Assembly: GCA_016713365.1 (NCBI GenBank)
Contig: JADJPG010000040.1
Span: 25,724 to 89,723, forward strand
Direction of reading: 5' to 3'
Source of the DNA: Verrucomicrobiota bacterium
Lineage (GTDB): Bacteria > Verrucomicrobiota > Verrucomicrobiia > Limisphaerales > JADJPG01
DNA: 64,000 bases
Positions 1-9,242 of this stretch are shown here, one piece after another. The notes under the pieces are model-generated. The model had not been told where the DNA came from. It was given only the letters and a program-made list of their open reading frames with translations, and made no database searches. The position numbers and the translations under genes are program-made. How positions within the stretch are numbered: position 1 is the stretch's first letter; every line of letters starts with the position of its first letter.

Positions 1-1
1 G

Positions 2-208
2 ATGAACATCGAGGAGAAGAACCTCCAGAGCCTGCTGACCAACCTGCCGGCGTTGCGCCGCCCGACGATTTCCAACCTCAGCCAGAAGGGCTGGGTGGCC
101 GTGGAAACCATCATTGACGAACACGTCGTCCGTGAATTGATTCCTCAACTGAAGGCTTTCGGGGCCGAAGGAATCATTGAATATCCGTTAAACAAAGTCG
201 TATACTGA
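2..208 (+). CDS. hisG: ATP phosphoribosyltransferase HisG, C-terminal end (partial)
   Basis: Only the last 68 codons are in the window; the gene begins upstream. The fragment matches the C-terminal ACT-like regulatory domain of the long form of HisG, which catalyses the first step of histidine biosynthesis (ATP + PRPP to phosphoribosyl-ATP) and binds histidine as feedback inhibitor. Recognisable features are the LRRPTISNL segment, the GWVAVETI strand and the typical end [14 protein letters not shown]. The long form is inferred from this domain; the catalytic part is not visible. A small basic protein gene follows after 16 nt. Confidence 0.88.
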   Translation: MNIEEKNLQSLLTNLPALRRPTISNLSQKGWVAVETIIDEHVVRELIPQLKAFGAEGIIEYPLNKVVY

Positions 209-224
209 GCGCGCTCACAAATTT

Positions 225-326
225 ATGGGTTCACTGAAAAAACGTCGTAAAGCGAAAATCAACAAACACAAACGCCGCAAGAAGCTTCGCGCGAACCGCC
301 ACAAGAAGCGCACCTGGCAGAAGTAG
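225..326 (+). CDS. 33-aa COX24/AURKAIP1-like basic protein
   Basis: A tiny ORF coding [18 protein letters not shown] followed by more Lys/Arg/His and ending in TWQK. More than half of the residues are basic. The KKRRKKxxKHKxRKxxKxxR pattern is that of the COX24/AURKAIP1 C-terminal domain. In mitochondria this domain belongs to the small-subunit ribosomal protein mS38, and bacteria of the Bacteroidetes/Verrucomicrobia group often carry a stand-alone 30-35-aa version. A role at the ribosome is an inference from that homology. It lies 16 nt after hisG with no terminator between them, so co-transcription is possible. Confidence 0.72.
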   Translation: MGSLKKRRKAKINKHKRRKKLRANRHKKRTWQK

Positions 327-418
327 TCTGCGGACTGCTTCCGACTGTGGCGACGAATCATCATCGGACGCAACTCCGCGGCGAGTTGCGTCCGATGCGT
401 CTCCAAGTATCCTTTCGC

Positions 419-2165
419 ATGCCGTCACGCATCCTGATCGGGCTGGCCGGTTTGGTTTCGGCTGTCTTCTTGATTGCCGGATGCTCTTCCATCCCCGGAA
501 ACGATTCGCCAGGCAAAGCCCGCGCTGGTGGAAAGTCTCCCGCCGATTCCCTCGATTACTCCGCTTCCGCCGTCAAAGCCCGCACGGAATCCCACGCGCA
601 CTACGCGATGGCGATTCTGCACGAGCAGAACGACGAGTTCGACCTCGCGGCTGATGAGTATTTCCGCGCGGCGATGGCGGACTCGGCCAATGAACCGCTC
701 ATTCTCGAAGTCTCCGGCAAGCTGATCCGTTTCCGGCAGTCCGACAAGGTGGACGAAAAGACCACCGAGATGCGGAACAAGGTCGTCGAGCTGCTCCGTA
801 AATCGACCAGTCGGCCCGACGCCAGCGGCCTGCTCTTTGCGCGGCTCGGATTGGCTTATTCGATGATTGGCAAGAAGGCGGAGGCCATCGAAGCCAACCG
901 GCAGGCGATCAAGCGCATGCCCGGGTCGCTATCCGGCTACCAGTATCTTGCGCAGATCTATTTGCAGGGCGGTCAGGTGGAAGAGGGTTTGAAAGTGCTC
1001 GATCAGGCGGCGCGTCAGCCCAAGCCCGACGCGTTTTTCCTCATCGATCTCGGTGAGACCTATGTCGCCTTCGGACGGGCCGGTTCGATGGACACCGTTC
1101 GCGCCCGCGCATTGGATTCTTTCCAGCGCGCCTCCTCGCTGAATCCCACCAACGTGATGCTTATCCAGCGGCTCGCTGATGGGTTCACGGCAATTGGCGA
1201 AACGGATCTCGCCATCAAGACTTATGAAAAGCTTGCCGTGCGCCTGCCGACGCTGGGGGCGATTCGCGACAAGCTGGTGGAGCTCTACATGCGCAAGCAG
1301 GACCGCACCAACGCCACAATTCACCTGCGCGTGCTGGTGAAGGAATCTCCGGCGGACGCGCGCACGCAGTATTTGCTCGGGAGCATTTTGTTTGAGGACA
1401 AGCAGCCGAAGGAAGCGGTCGATGCGTTTCGGCGCACGATCATGCTGAGTCCAAATTTCGAGCCGGCGTATTACGATCTCGCCGCGGCGCAGATGAATGC
1501 AGATCACCCTGGGGACGCGTTGGAGACGCTCGCCAAGGCGCGGAAAAAATTTCAGTCGAGCTTTGTCGGTGAGTATTACACCGCGCTCGCCTACAGCCGG
1601 CAGAAGGATTACACGAATTCTTTGAAGTATCTCACAGCGGCGGAAGTCATCGCCCGGGCCACGGCGACGAATCGTCTCACGCACACCTTTTATTTTCAGA
1701 TTGGCGCCGCGTACGAGAGGAACCATCAATTCAAGGAGGCGGAAGGCTACTTCCGCAAGGCGCTGGAGCTCTCTCCGGATTTCGCGGAGGCACTGAACTA
1801 CCTCGGCTACATGTGGGCCGAGCGCGGCGAAAAATCTCGTGGAGGCCCGGGCGATGATCGAGAAGGCGCTGAAGCAGGAGCCGAAGAATGCGGCGTTTCT
1901 CGACAGCCTCGGATGGGTGCTGTTCAAACTGAACAAACCGAAGGAAGCGCTTGCACCGATCCTCAAGGCCGTCGAACTGAACGACGAGCCCGACGCGACG
2001 CTCTACGATCATCTGGGAGATATCTACGCGGCGCTGAATCAGCCCGATAAGGCGCGCGAAGCGTGGGAAAAGTCGCTCAAGATCGAATCCAACGAGAAGG
2101 TTCAGTTGAAACTCAAAGGCGGCAGTGGTTCGGCCTCGAAGCCGTCCTCGACGGGCGCGCGCTGA
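419..2165 (+). CDS. TPR-repeat lipoprotein at head of type II secretion locus (one frameshift)
   Basis: A lipoprotein of about 580 residues made almost entirely of tetratricopeptide repeats (many A-x8-P helical pairs, for example FAEALNYLGYMWAERG and AFLDSLGWVLFKLNK). The start at 419 gives a clean signal peptide, MPSRILIGLAGLVSAVFLIAGC, whose lipobox IAGC would place the protein on a membrane facing the periplasm; ATGs at 347 and 395 would only add an odd N-terminal extension. The frame breaks in the A5 run at 1830-1834: removing one A restores E-N-L-V-E-A-R-A and joins the last three repeats. TPR lipoproteins often act as assembly factors or pilotins for secretins (for example PilF), so such a role in the following T2SS is an inference. 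Confidence 0.82.
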
Positions 2166-2167
2166 TC

Positions 2168-2560
2168 ATGGCCTTCCAGTTCACCAAGCACTATTCCGTT
2201 GAAGAGGCCGAGGAGATGATTCCGCAACTGCGCCTGTGGTTGACGGAGCTTCGTCACCATCGCGAGAAGCTGCAGATCGTCGAAGACCGGCTCTCTCAAT
2301 TGATGGCGGCGGGCGGTGATTCAGGCGGCAATTTGGTGAACGATTCGGTGCGGCACATGGCGGGAGTTCAGAAGTATCTCGCTTACTTCCGCGATCTGGA
2401 GCTGCAGATTAAGGATGTCGATCGTGGCCTCGTGGATTTCCCCGCCATCATTGCCGGCAAGGAAGTGTTCCTCTGCTGGGAGCAGGACGAGGATTCGATC
2501 GAGTTCTGGCATGACTTGGAGTCCGGCTTCGCTGGTCGCGCCCGTCTTCCGGGTGCTTGA
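2168..2560 (+). CDS. DUF2203 family protein
   Basis: A 130-residue cytoplasmic protein beginning MAFQFTKHYSVEEAEEMIPQL, the typical start of DUF2203 (PF09969). It is largely helical and ends with the family signature VFLCWEQDEDSIEFWHDLESGFAGR. The ATG at 2168 follows the TPR gene stop by 2 nt; upstream ATGs in this frame lie inside the TPR gene and would add unrelated residues. The function of the family is unknown. Its position between the TPR lipoprotein and gspE suggests co-transcription but does not prove a role in secretion. Confidence 0.8.
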   Translation: MAFQFTKHYSVEEAEEMIPQLRLWLTELRHHREKLQIVEDRLSQLMAAGGDSGGNLVNDSVRHMAGVQKYLAYFRDLELQIKDVDRGLVDFPAIIAGKEVFLCWEQDEDSIEFWHDLESGFAGRARLPGA

Positions 2561-2772
2561 CCGCCCTCGCGCTGCCAATTTCAGTCTTCAGGCGGACGCC
2601 TCTTCGACCGTTTCTCCGGATGAGTGCATTGGCGCAGGGTCGATTGAGACTGAATCGGCGCTGCCCGTGGGCAGTCGAATCGCTGGCGTCGAACAGAGCC
2701 GAGGTCGCTGTCGACGTGGTTCTTGAAATGACGAATGGATGCGGGCGACGAAAGGTTGTTCGCAGGTGAAGC

Positions 2773-4444
2773 ATGAGTATCACTCAGATATTGCTCGATA
2801 AGGGGCTCCTGACGGTGGAGCAGATGAGCGAGGCGATGGCCCTGCAAAAGGCAGAGGACATGCGGCTCGATCGCGCGCTCGTGCAGCTTGGCCATCTCAC
2901 CGAACGACAGTTGCTCGAGGTGATGTCCGAGCATCTTCACATTCCCATGGTGAACTTGGAGTCCGTGACGATCGATCCCGAGACGCTCCGCGCGCTGCCG
3001 TCGAAGGTTGTCTATCGCAAGAAGCTCGTTCCCATCTCGCGGGCCAACGGCACGCTCAACGTGGCTACCAGCGACGCGTTTGATCTCTACGCGTTCGATG
3101 ACATCCGGTTGATGACCGGCCTGAACATCCAGCCCGTGCTCGCGCCAAGCGAAGACATCGAAAAGTTGATCAAGGCGCACTACGGACTTGGTGGAAATAC
3201 GCTCGACGAAATGGTCGGCGCGGACGATTCCGAGGACGACGGCGTCGTGACCGAAGGCAATGAGGATTTGCTGGAGATGGCGCAGGAGGCGAGCGTCATC
3301 AAGCTCGTCAACGAGATCATCCTCGAAGCGGTGAACGAGCGGGCGAGCGACATTCACATCGAGCCGTACGAGCATCACATGTCGATCCGCTACCGCATCG
3401 ACGGCGTGTTGCAGGAGGCGTCGCTCCCGCCGCAGATCCACCGGTTCCGTGCGGCGATCATCAGCCGCATCAAGATTCTCTCCAGCCTGAACATCGCCGA
3501 GCGCCGCATCCCGCAGGACGGCCGCATCAAGTTCAACGTCGGCGGGCGGCAGATCGACGTTCGCGTGAGCGTTATCCCGATGCTCTTCGGCGAAGGCGTC
3601 GTGATGCGTCTGCTCGACAAGTCGAACGTGCTCTTCACGCTGCCGCAGCTCGGCATGGACCCGCACACCTTCGGGCTTTTCAGTGGGCTCATCGAGCGCC
3701 CGCACGGCATCATTCTCGTCACGGGTCCGACCGGCGCCGGTAAAACCACGACACTATACGCGGCGCTGAACGCGATTGTCGGTCCCGGCATCAAAGTCAT
3801 CACCGTGGAAGATCCGGCGGAATACAATCTCGCGGGCGTGAACCAGATTCCGGTGAACGCCGGCGTCGGCATGACCTTCGAGCGCGGGTTGCGCGCGATT
3901 CTGCGTCACGATCCGGATGTCGTGATGATCGGGGAAATTCGCGACAAGGAAACCGCCGAAGCCGCCACGCAGGCGTCGCTTACCGGTCACTTGGTGCTGT
4001 CCACGCTGCACACGAACGACGCGGCGTCGGCGCCGACGCGCTTGATCGAAATGGGCGTGGAGCCGTTCCTCGTCAGCAGCACGCTGGCCGGCGCGATGGC
4101 GCAACGTCTCGTGCGTCGCATCTGCTCGAAGTGCAAGGCGGAGTACGAGCCGGACTACGACAAGCTCCCGAAAGATTTCAAACTCGAACGCGGCACGAAG
4201 CTTCTGCGCGGCACCGGCTGCCCCGAACTGCCGCAACACCGGCTACCGCGGCCGGAGCGGTCTCTACGAGCTCATGGTCATGAACGACGAGATCTCTCAT
4301 AAGATCATGGACCGCGCACCGTCGCCCCAAGTAGTGGCCGTCGCGCGTGCGGCGGGCATGCGTCTGCTGCGCGAGGATGGCTGGGACAAGGTCCGCGCCG
4401 GCGCGACGACGGTTGACGAAGTGGTGATGTGTACGGCGCTGTAA
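2773..4444 (+). CDS. gspE: Type II secretion ATPase GspE (one frameshift near the C-terminus)
   Basis: The cytoplasmic hexameric ATPase that drives pseudopilus assembly. An MshEN-type N-domain (residues 1-135) is followed by an acidic linker and the GspE/PilB ATPase core. Visible are Walker A GPTGAGKTTT, the Asp box (VEDPAEY), Walker B-type VVMIGEIRD and the His box (LSTLHTND). The zinc-binding CSKCKAEYEPDY pairs with a second CPNCRNTGY that is only read after removing one C from the C4 run at 4221-4224. The corrected frame continues through RGRSGLYELMVM to a stop at 4442-4444. Without correction the protein would lose about 60 residues. gspF begins 4 nt after the stop. Confidence 0.93.
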
Positions 4445-4448
4445 CGGA

Positions 4449-5657
4449 ATGCCCCAGTTCCAATACATCGCGATGACCGAGGCCGGCCAGAAGGTCACCG
4501 GCGCGCTCGAAGCCGAGAGCGAAGCTGCGGCACTGCGGGCGATTGAGGACAAAAAACTTTTCCCTGTCTCCGTCAAAGGCAAAGGCGTGAATGCCGCCGG
4601 TGAAGCCGCTCCGCGCAAGCGCAAGGTCAAATCCCGCGACCTCGGCCTGATGTACGGGCAGCTCGCGGACCTGATCGGCTCCGGCGTGCCGTTGTTGCGC
4701 GCGCTGGATTCGCTCATCAAGTCCACCGTGAGCGCCTCGCTCAAGGAATTGCTCAAGGAAATCCGCACCTCCATCTCAGAAGGCAAGACCCTCACGGAAT
4801 CGATGCGGCAGTATCCGGAAGTTTTCCCGACGCTGCACACGGCGATGATTCAGGCGGGCGAACGCGCGGCGTTCATGGAGGAGGTTTTGCGCAGCTTGTC
4901 CGGCTTCCTTGAACGTTTCGAGGAACTGCGCAGCAAGGTGATGGGCGCGTTGATTTATCCGGCGCTGCTCAGCGCGCTCGGGGCGACGGTGATGGTTCTC
5001 GCGCTGATTTTCTTCGTGCCGAAATTCGAGCCGCTGCTCGCGAATGCCAAGAAGCCGCTGCCCACCGAGCTGATGTTCACCGCGAGCAAAATCATGCGCA
5101 GCCACTGGTATGTGGTCATTCTCGGCGGCGCGGGATTGGTGGCGCTGGTGTGGGCGAATCTCAAGAGCGAGAAAGCGAAGCGCGCGATGGAGAAATGGCG
5201 CTTGAAGATTCCCGTGGTCGGCACGGCGTTCCGGCTGCTGGCCATCACGCGCTTCTGCCGCATTCTCGGCACGATGCTGGCGAACGGCGTGCCGCTGTTG
5301 CAGGCGCTGAAGATTTCCAAGGACGCGACGGGCTCGGCGATTCTTGGCGACCGCATTGCCGAAGCCGCGGACGCGGTGCGCGACGGTAAACGTCTCTCTG
5401 AACCGCTGGCGGAAGGCGACTTCTTCCCGGAACAAATTCTCGCGATGATTTCCGTGGCCGAGGAATCCAACAAGCTCGACAAGGTGCTGGTGCAGATCGC
5501 GGACACCGTGGAGCGTCGGACGAACCGTCAGGTGGATCAAGCGGTGCGCCTCATCGAGCCGGCGATCCTCTGTCTCGTCGCCGCGGGCATTGGCTTTCTG
5601 GCGCTCGGTTTGTTGCTGCCAATCTTCACGATGGCGAGTTCGCTCGGGCAGAAGTAG
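4449..5657 (+). CDS. gspF: Type II secretion inner-membrane platform protein GspF
   Basis: 402 residues, the normal length for GspF/PilC. It starts MPQFQYIAMTEAGQKVTGALEA and contains two T2SSF domains (about residues 65-190 and 265-390), each with an LxxGVPLLxAL motif. There are three hydrophobic segments, near residues 170-195, 220-240 and 370-395. Platform proteins couple the GspE ATPase to pseudopilin extraction from the inner membrane. The gene lies 4 nt behind gspE, so translation is probably coupled. Confidence 0.95.
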   Translation: MPQFQYIAMTEAGQKVTGALEAESEAAALRAIEDKKLFPVSVKGKGVNAAGEAAPRKRKVKSRDLGLMYGQLADLIGSGVPLLRALDSLIKSTVSASLKELLKEIRTSISEGKTLTESMRQYPEVFPTLHTAMIQAGERAAFMEEVLRSLSGFLERFEELRSKVMGALIYPALLSALGATVMVLALIFFVPKFEPLLANAKKPLPTELMFTASKIMRSHWYVVILGGAGLVALVWANLKSEKAKRAMEKWRLKIPVVGTAFRLLAITRFCRILGTMLANGVPLLQALKISKDATGSAILGDRIAEAADAVRDGKRLSEPLAEGDFFPEQILAMISVAEESNKLDKVLVQIADTVERRTNRQVDQAVRLIEPAILCLVAAGIGFLALGLLLPIFTMASSLGQK

Positions 5658-5729
5658 TTCATTCTCCTCCCAAGAAACTCTTCGGTCGTCCCTAATCGAT
5701 CCGTGGTTCGGGTCGATGATCTTGGAGTG

Positions 5730-6383
5730 ATGAAGTGGTGGCATACGGTGCCTTGGAAGAACCTGAAGAGCGTCTTCCGGGGCTTGCTCTGTCTGTTGAT
5801 GGTCGCCACCGGCGGCGGTCTGGCTGGCGCTTCCGAGTACTCCAATCGCGAGCTGGGGTTTCGGATGCGAGTGCCGGATGATTTTGAGGATGTCTCGAGT
5901 GCGTCGCGTCCGAAGGGGGCTTTGTTCATGAAGGCGAAGTTCAATCGCGACAAGAGCGTGGCGCGGTTGATGAATGTTCAAGACCTGGGTGAGGTCATCC
6001 GGCAGGACGCGGATCTCTCGACGCTGAAACGGCGTTCCGGGAATGTGACGCAGGAAAAAATGCGCTGGCGGGATTTGGACGTGGATGTGTTTTGCGTCAC
6101 GGAGGGTGAGGCGGGGATGGTCTACGTGTCGTTGAACGCGCAGGTGCCGCTGCGGACGCGCGGGATTCAGGTGAGCATGTCGGCGCTGAAAACCGAGGAA
6201 CGGGCGTTGCGTCAGGAAATGGCGAAGATCCTGGCCGGTATCGAAGGTCCGAGCAACTGGGTGAGCGACGGGGAACGCTCCGCGCTGAAGTCGTCCGAAA
6301 CCATGCGCACGGTGGTGACGGTCTCATCGTTGGTGGTGTTGGTAGGAGCGGCGCTGTGGGGCATCTCCAAGGTCCAGACGTAG
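5730..6383 (+). CDS. Membrane-anchored protein of unknown function inside the T2SS locus
   Basis: About 217 residues. An N-terminal hydrophobic segment (GLLCLLMVATGGGLAGA) looks like a signal peptide or anchor and is followed by a mature start ASEYSNRELGFRMRVPDDF. A second hydrophobic helix near the C-terminus (VVTVSSLVVLVGAALWGI) would anchor the protein. The start at 5730 (MKWWHT) is preferred over the GTG at 5703 because it directly precedes the signal region. The YSNRELGFRMRVPDDFE stretch resembles secreted domains that open with a 'surface/PsbP-like' strand, but I cannot assign a family. A position where T2SS operons sometimes carry gspC makes it worth testing as a functional substitute; no homology to GspC is visible. 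Confidence 0.6.
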   Translation: MKWWHTVPWKNLKSVFRGLLCLLMVATGGGLAGASEYSNRELGFRMRVPDDFEDVSSASRPKGALFMKAKFNRDKSVARLMNVQDLGEVIRQDADLSTLKRRSGNVTQEKMRWRDLDVDVFCVTEGEAGMVYVSLNAQVPLRTRGIQVSMSALKTEERALRQEMAKILAGIEGPSNWVSDGERSALKSSETMRTVVTVSSLVVLVGAALWGISKVQT

Positions 6384-6590
6384 CCAGAAGTGGGCACGCG
6401 GGCGTCGGGGGGAACGGAGGGGAGAGTCGAAATTCGGGTCGCGGAGAGTTCGGTGGTCCGTACTTCCCCGTGAAAATCTTTGAAGTTACGGCGTAAACAC
6501 GCGTCGAAAAACCCGTGGCCAAGGTACTTGCGCCTTGCGATAAGCTTTTTGCTTTCGCTAAGTTCGAGCCAGAGCCACTAAAACTTAGTC

Positions 6591-7106
6591 ATGAATTTAA
6601 AGACCATTCATTCGCTCCGGAATCGTCGCTCCCAACGCGCCGGCTTCACCCTCATCGAAATCCTTCTCGTCATCGTCATCATCCTCCTGCTGGCGGGCGC
6701 GCTCGTTGTCTTCGTGCTGCCCCAACAGGAAGGTGCGGAAAAGAACACCACCCGGCTCAAGCTGGGTCAGGTAGCCACCGCGCTGGACACCTATCGCCTG
6801 AACCTCGGCCATTATCCGACGGAACAGGAAGGCGGCCTCGATGCGTTAATGAAGAAGCCGCAGTTCGAGAACGAGCGCATGGGTGAGAAATGGCAGGGCC
6901 CGTATCTCAAGCCCGGCACGTTGCTCGACGATCCGTGGGGTCACTTGCTCAAGTACGAGCTGGTTGATCGCGCGACCGAGGGCGAGAAGAAGGGCGGCTT
7001 GCCGTACAAGCTTTTCTCCGTCGGGCCTGATGGCCAGTCGGACACGGACGACGACATCCAGCACGCCGCGGACAGCGAGAAGGAACCTTCCGCGGGCACG
7101 CCATAA
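6591..7106 (+). CDS. gspG: Type II secretion major pseudopilin GspG
   Basis: 171 residues with a short basic leader and a prepilin peptidase site RAG|FTLIEILLVIVIILLL, with Glu at +5 and a hydrophobic N-terminal helix. The following TALDTYRLNLGHYPTEQEGLDAL-type region and the WGxxxxY segment (DDPWGHLLKYEL) are diagnostic of GspG. The loop DGQSDTDDDI matches the calcium-binding end of the family. The gene is preceded by about 200 nt without a gene, so a separate promoter is possible, and it is followed closely by gspH. Confidence 0.95.
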   Translation: MNLKTIHSLRNRRSQRAGFTLIEILLVIVIILLLAGALVVFVLPQQEGAEKNTTRLKLGQVATALDTYRLNLGHYPTEQEGGLDALMKKPQFENERMGEKWQGPYLKPGTLLDDPWGHLLKYELVDRATEGEKKGGLPYKLFSVGPDGQSDTDDDIQHAADSEKEPSAGTP

Positions 7107-7115
7107 GCCCGCCGC

Positions 7116-7877
7116 ATGGGAATCCGCACCGTTTCTCGAATCGCGCAGAGACGGGCGGGGTTCACCTTGGTGGAGCTGTTGTTGGTGACGGTGCTGTTGC
7201 TGATGATGGCCGGCGCGGTGATCTTCAGCTTCTCCACCCTCCAGAAGAACGCGACTCTCGACGAGGGCGCGTCCCAGATCGAAGCCCTCTTCCGTTACGC
7301 CCGGGCCCAGGCTGCCAGCAGTGGTCGCCTGGTTCGAATCGCCTTCGAGGAAGATGTGGGTGACGGACTGGAGGTACCGCTCGGCAACCTCCGCGTGGAA
7401 TGGGAATCGGATCCGCTGAACGCTCCGGGCCTCTTCAGCGAGCTGCCGGACGCCGCCGGGCTGAGCCGCAGTATCACAGAGCTGGTACGCATTGAATTTG
7501 TGAAGGCCGTCGAGCCGGATCTGGAGACGCTGGAATCCACGGTGTCGGCGGGTGTCGGGGGTGAATCCGGCGGCGAGACGAACGAATCGGTCTGGATCAC
7601 GTTCCCGCCGGTAACGTTTTTTCCGGACGGTTCGAGCGAATCGAGCGAGCTCACCATTGCCTCGCGGGATGAGGAAGACGGTCGGCGCGTGATTCTGAAA
7701 CTCGCCGGCCTGACGGGCATTGTGCGACGCACGATGCGGGCGGCGGAAGAGACATTCACGGATGCCCCGGAGCCTGCGGGCGAAAGGTCCGACGCGGCAA
7801 TGACTGAGGCGGTATCAGGGGAAAAGGTGAGCGAATCGCCCCTGCCGAAACTCGACGAGGACGAAGAGACGAAGTGA
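7116..7877 (+). CDS. gspH: Minor pseudopilin, GspH-like
   Basis: 253 residues with the prepilin cleavage site RAG|FTLVELLLVTVLLLMM. A GspH-type region with FRYARAQAASSGRLVRIAF (the ARxxAxxxxxxVxI pattern) follows. The C-terminal half is acidic and longer than usual. In T2SS the minor pseudopilins H-I-J-K form the tip complex of the pseudopilus. The stop overlaps the GTG start of the next gene by 4 nt (GTGA), which indicates translational coupling. Confidence 0.85.
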   Translation: MGIRTVSRIAQRRAGFTLVELLLVTVLLLMMAGAVIFSFSTLQKNATLDEGASQIEALFRYARAQAASSGRLVRIAFEEDVGDGLEVPLGNLRVEWESDPLNAPGLFSELPDAAGLSRSITELVRIEFVKAVEPDLETLESTVSAGVGGESGGETNESVWITFPPVTFFPDGSSESSELTIASRDEEDGRRVILKLAGLTGIVRRTMRAAEETFTDAPEPAGERSDAAMTEAVSGEKVSESPLPKLDEDEETK

Positions 7878-8362
7878 ACTTGGGACGGACAACAACGGTG
7901 CGGATCGTGACGTGCGCCAGCGGCTTCCCGCCGCAGGCAGCGCGCGGCGCCGTGCTGCTCGAAGTTCTGCTCGCGCTCATGCTCTTTGCGGTCACGGCGG
8001 CGATCATCACGTCGAGCATGAACGCCTCGATGGACGGCCTTGAACGATTAAAGCGCAACACGCACGCGGCGAATCTCGCGGCAACGACCTTTGCGGAACT
8101 GGAACTTGGCCTTCGTCCGGCCGACGCGAGCGGCGAGCAGGCGCTGGAAAAGCCGTTCGATGCGTGGACGTGCGAGCTGTCACGAGTCGGCGCCGAAAAC
8201 GAGTCCGGCGAAGCGAGCGACCTGACTCAGATCGAAGTCATCCTGCGGCACAAGGATTCCGAACTCGTCTATCGTCAGATGCAGTGGCTGAAACTGCCGG
8301 CGGCGAAGGCGGCAACCGATGAAACGCCCCTGACTGCGGGCACGGGAGGGGTGAGCGAATGA
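7874..8362 (+). CDS. gspI: Minor pseudopilin, GspI-like
   Basis: 162 residues starting with GTG at 7874. The N-terminal leader is long; the pilin-like helix is RG|AVLLEVLLALMLFAVTAAII, with Glu at +5 counted from Ala. It is assigned as GspI from its size, the order of genes (G-H-I-J-K) and the AANLAATTFAELELG stretch that resembles the conserved GspI N-region. Sequence similarity beyond the N-terminal helix is weak, so the position in the operon carries most of the weight. Confidence 0.72.
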   Translation: MNLGRTTTVRIVTCASGFPPQAARGAVLLEVLLALMLFAVTAAIITSSMNASMDGLERLKRNTHAANLAATTFAELELGLRPADASGEQALEKPFDAWTCELSRVGAENESGEASDLTQIEVILRHKDSELVYRQMQWLKLPAAKAATDETPLTAGTGGVSE

Positions 8363-8459
8363 GGAGGATCCTCGCATCGACCGATCGCCGTAGGCACGAA
8401 CCGCGGGGGGCCGGCGGGGGCGATGCCCGCGCCGTTGGTCATGGCGCGAGGTTGGAGCC

Positions 8460-9242
8460 ATGCCAGTGCGGTTCTCCTCACGTCGTCGGCTACACGAGAC
8501 TGGCTTCACGCTGGTGGAAGTGATTCTCGCGATCGGCCTCGCCATTGTGATCCTGGTCACGGCGATGTCGTTCTATCATCAAGCGTCCGATTTGCGCCGA
8601 CAGCTCGTGGTTGCATCTGAACAAGTCTCGACCATCCGGCTGGTGATGGATCGGCTCACGGCCGAATTGCGAATGGCGCGTTCGCACGACTGGGAAGGGT
8701 TCAATGGCGACTCGACGTCCCTCCGCTTCGTAAAATGCGAGCCGATCGCTTCGTCCGCGTGGACGCGCAATCAGGCTGTGTCGGATCTGCGGCTGGTCAG
8801 CTACGGCGCGGCAACTGGGCTCGACGGGACGAACACAATGGTCGTCGGGCTGAATCGTTCTGAAAGTCTGGCGGTGGAGATTCGCCAGTCGCGCGCCACT
8901 GCTGCGCCGCTCGATGCTGCGCCCACGACGGCTTCCTCCAACGCGACGACCAACGTCGCATCTGGCGAGCCGCTCACCGACGTGATTCGTTTCGTTCACT
9001 TCCGCTATTGGGACGGCGCGACTTGGGTTGAAGAGTGGGCTGACGTGGTTCCGCCTTTGGCCGTTGAAGTGAGCTTTGGTCTCGATCCGCAGCCGGACGA
9101 TGCCTTGCCGGATGAGTATCCATTTGAAGTCTTCCGCCGCATCATCGCGCTGCCGGGTGGACGCGAGAGTGATCCGTTTGCGGAGTTCTTCGCGGAAGAA
9201 CTGGCTGGCAGCAGTTCCAAAGCAACGGAGGTGTCGCCGTGA
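8460..9242 (+). CDS. gspJ: Minor pseudopilin, GspJ-like
   Basis: 260 residues with the prepilin site HETG|FTLVEVILAIGLAIVIL. The LVMDRLTAELRMARS segment corresponds to the GspJ core helix (usually lxxDLxqaxxR). Length and position before gspK support GspJ. It ends in a 4-nt GTGA overlap with gspK. The region 8363-8459 upstream is non-coding and has no obvious signal. Confidence 0.8.
   Translation: MPVRFSSRRRLHETGFTLVEVILAIGLAIVILVTAMSFYHQASDLRRQLVVASEQVSTIRLVMDRLTAELRMARSHDWEGFNGDSTSLRFVKCEPIASSAWTRNQAVSDLRLVSYGAATGLDGTNTMVVGLNRSESLAVEIRQSRATAAPLDAAPTTASSNATTNVASGEPLTDVIRFVHFRYWDGATWVEEWADVVPPLAVEVSFGLDPQPDDALPDEYPFEVFRRIIALPGGRESDPFAEFFAEELAGSSSKATEVSP

Noticed and set aside
4221..4224. Programmed frameshifting in gspE (C4 run)
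   Set aside because: No slippery heptamer, no downstream stem or special signal was seen, and similar breaks occur in unrelated genes; sequence error is simpler.
4178..4840. A minus-strand frame bridging gspE and gspF
   Set aside because: It crosses two strongly supported + strand genes and has no family feature.
6384..6590. A strong promoter before gspG
   Set aside because: I looked for -35/-10 pairs in the 207-nt gap but found nothing convincing.
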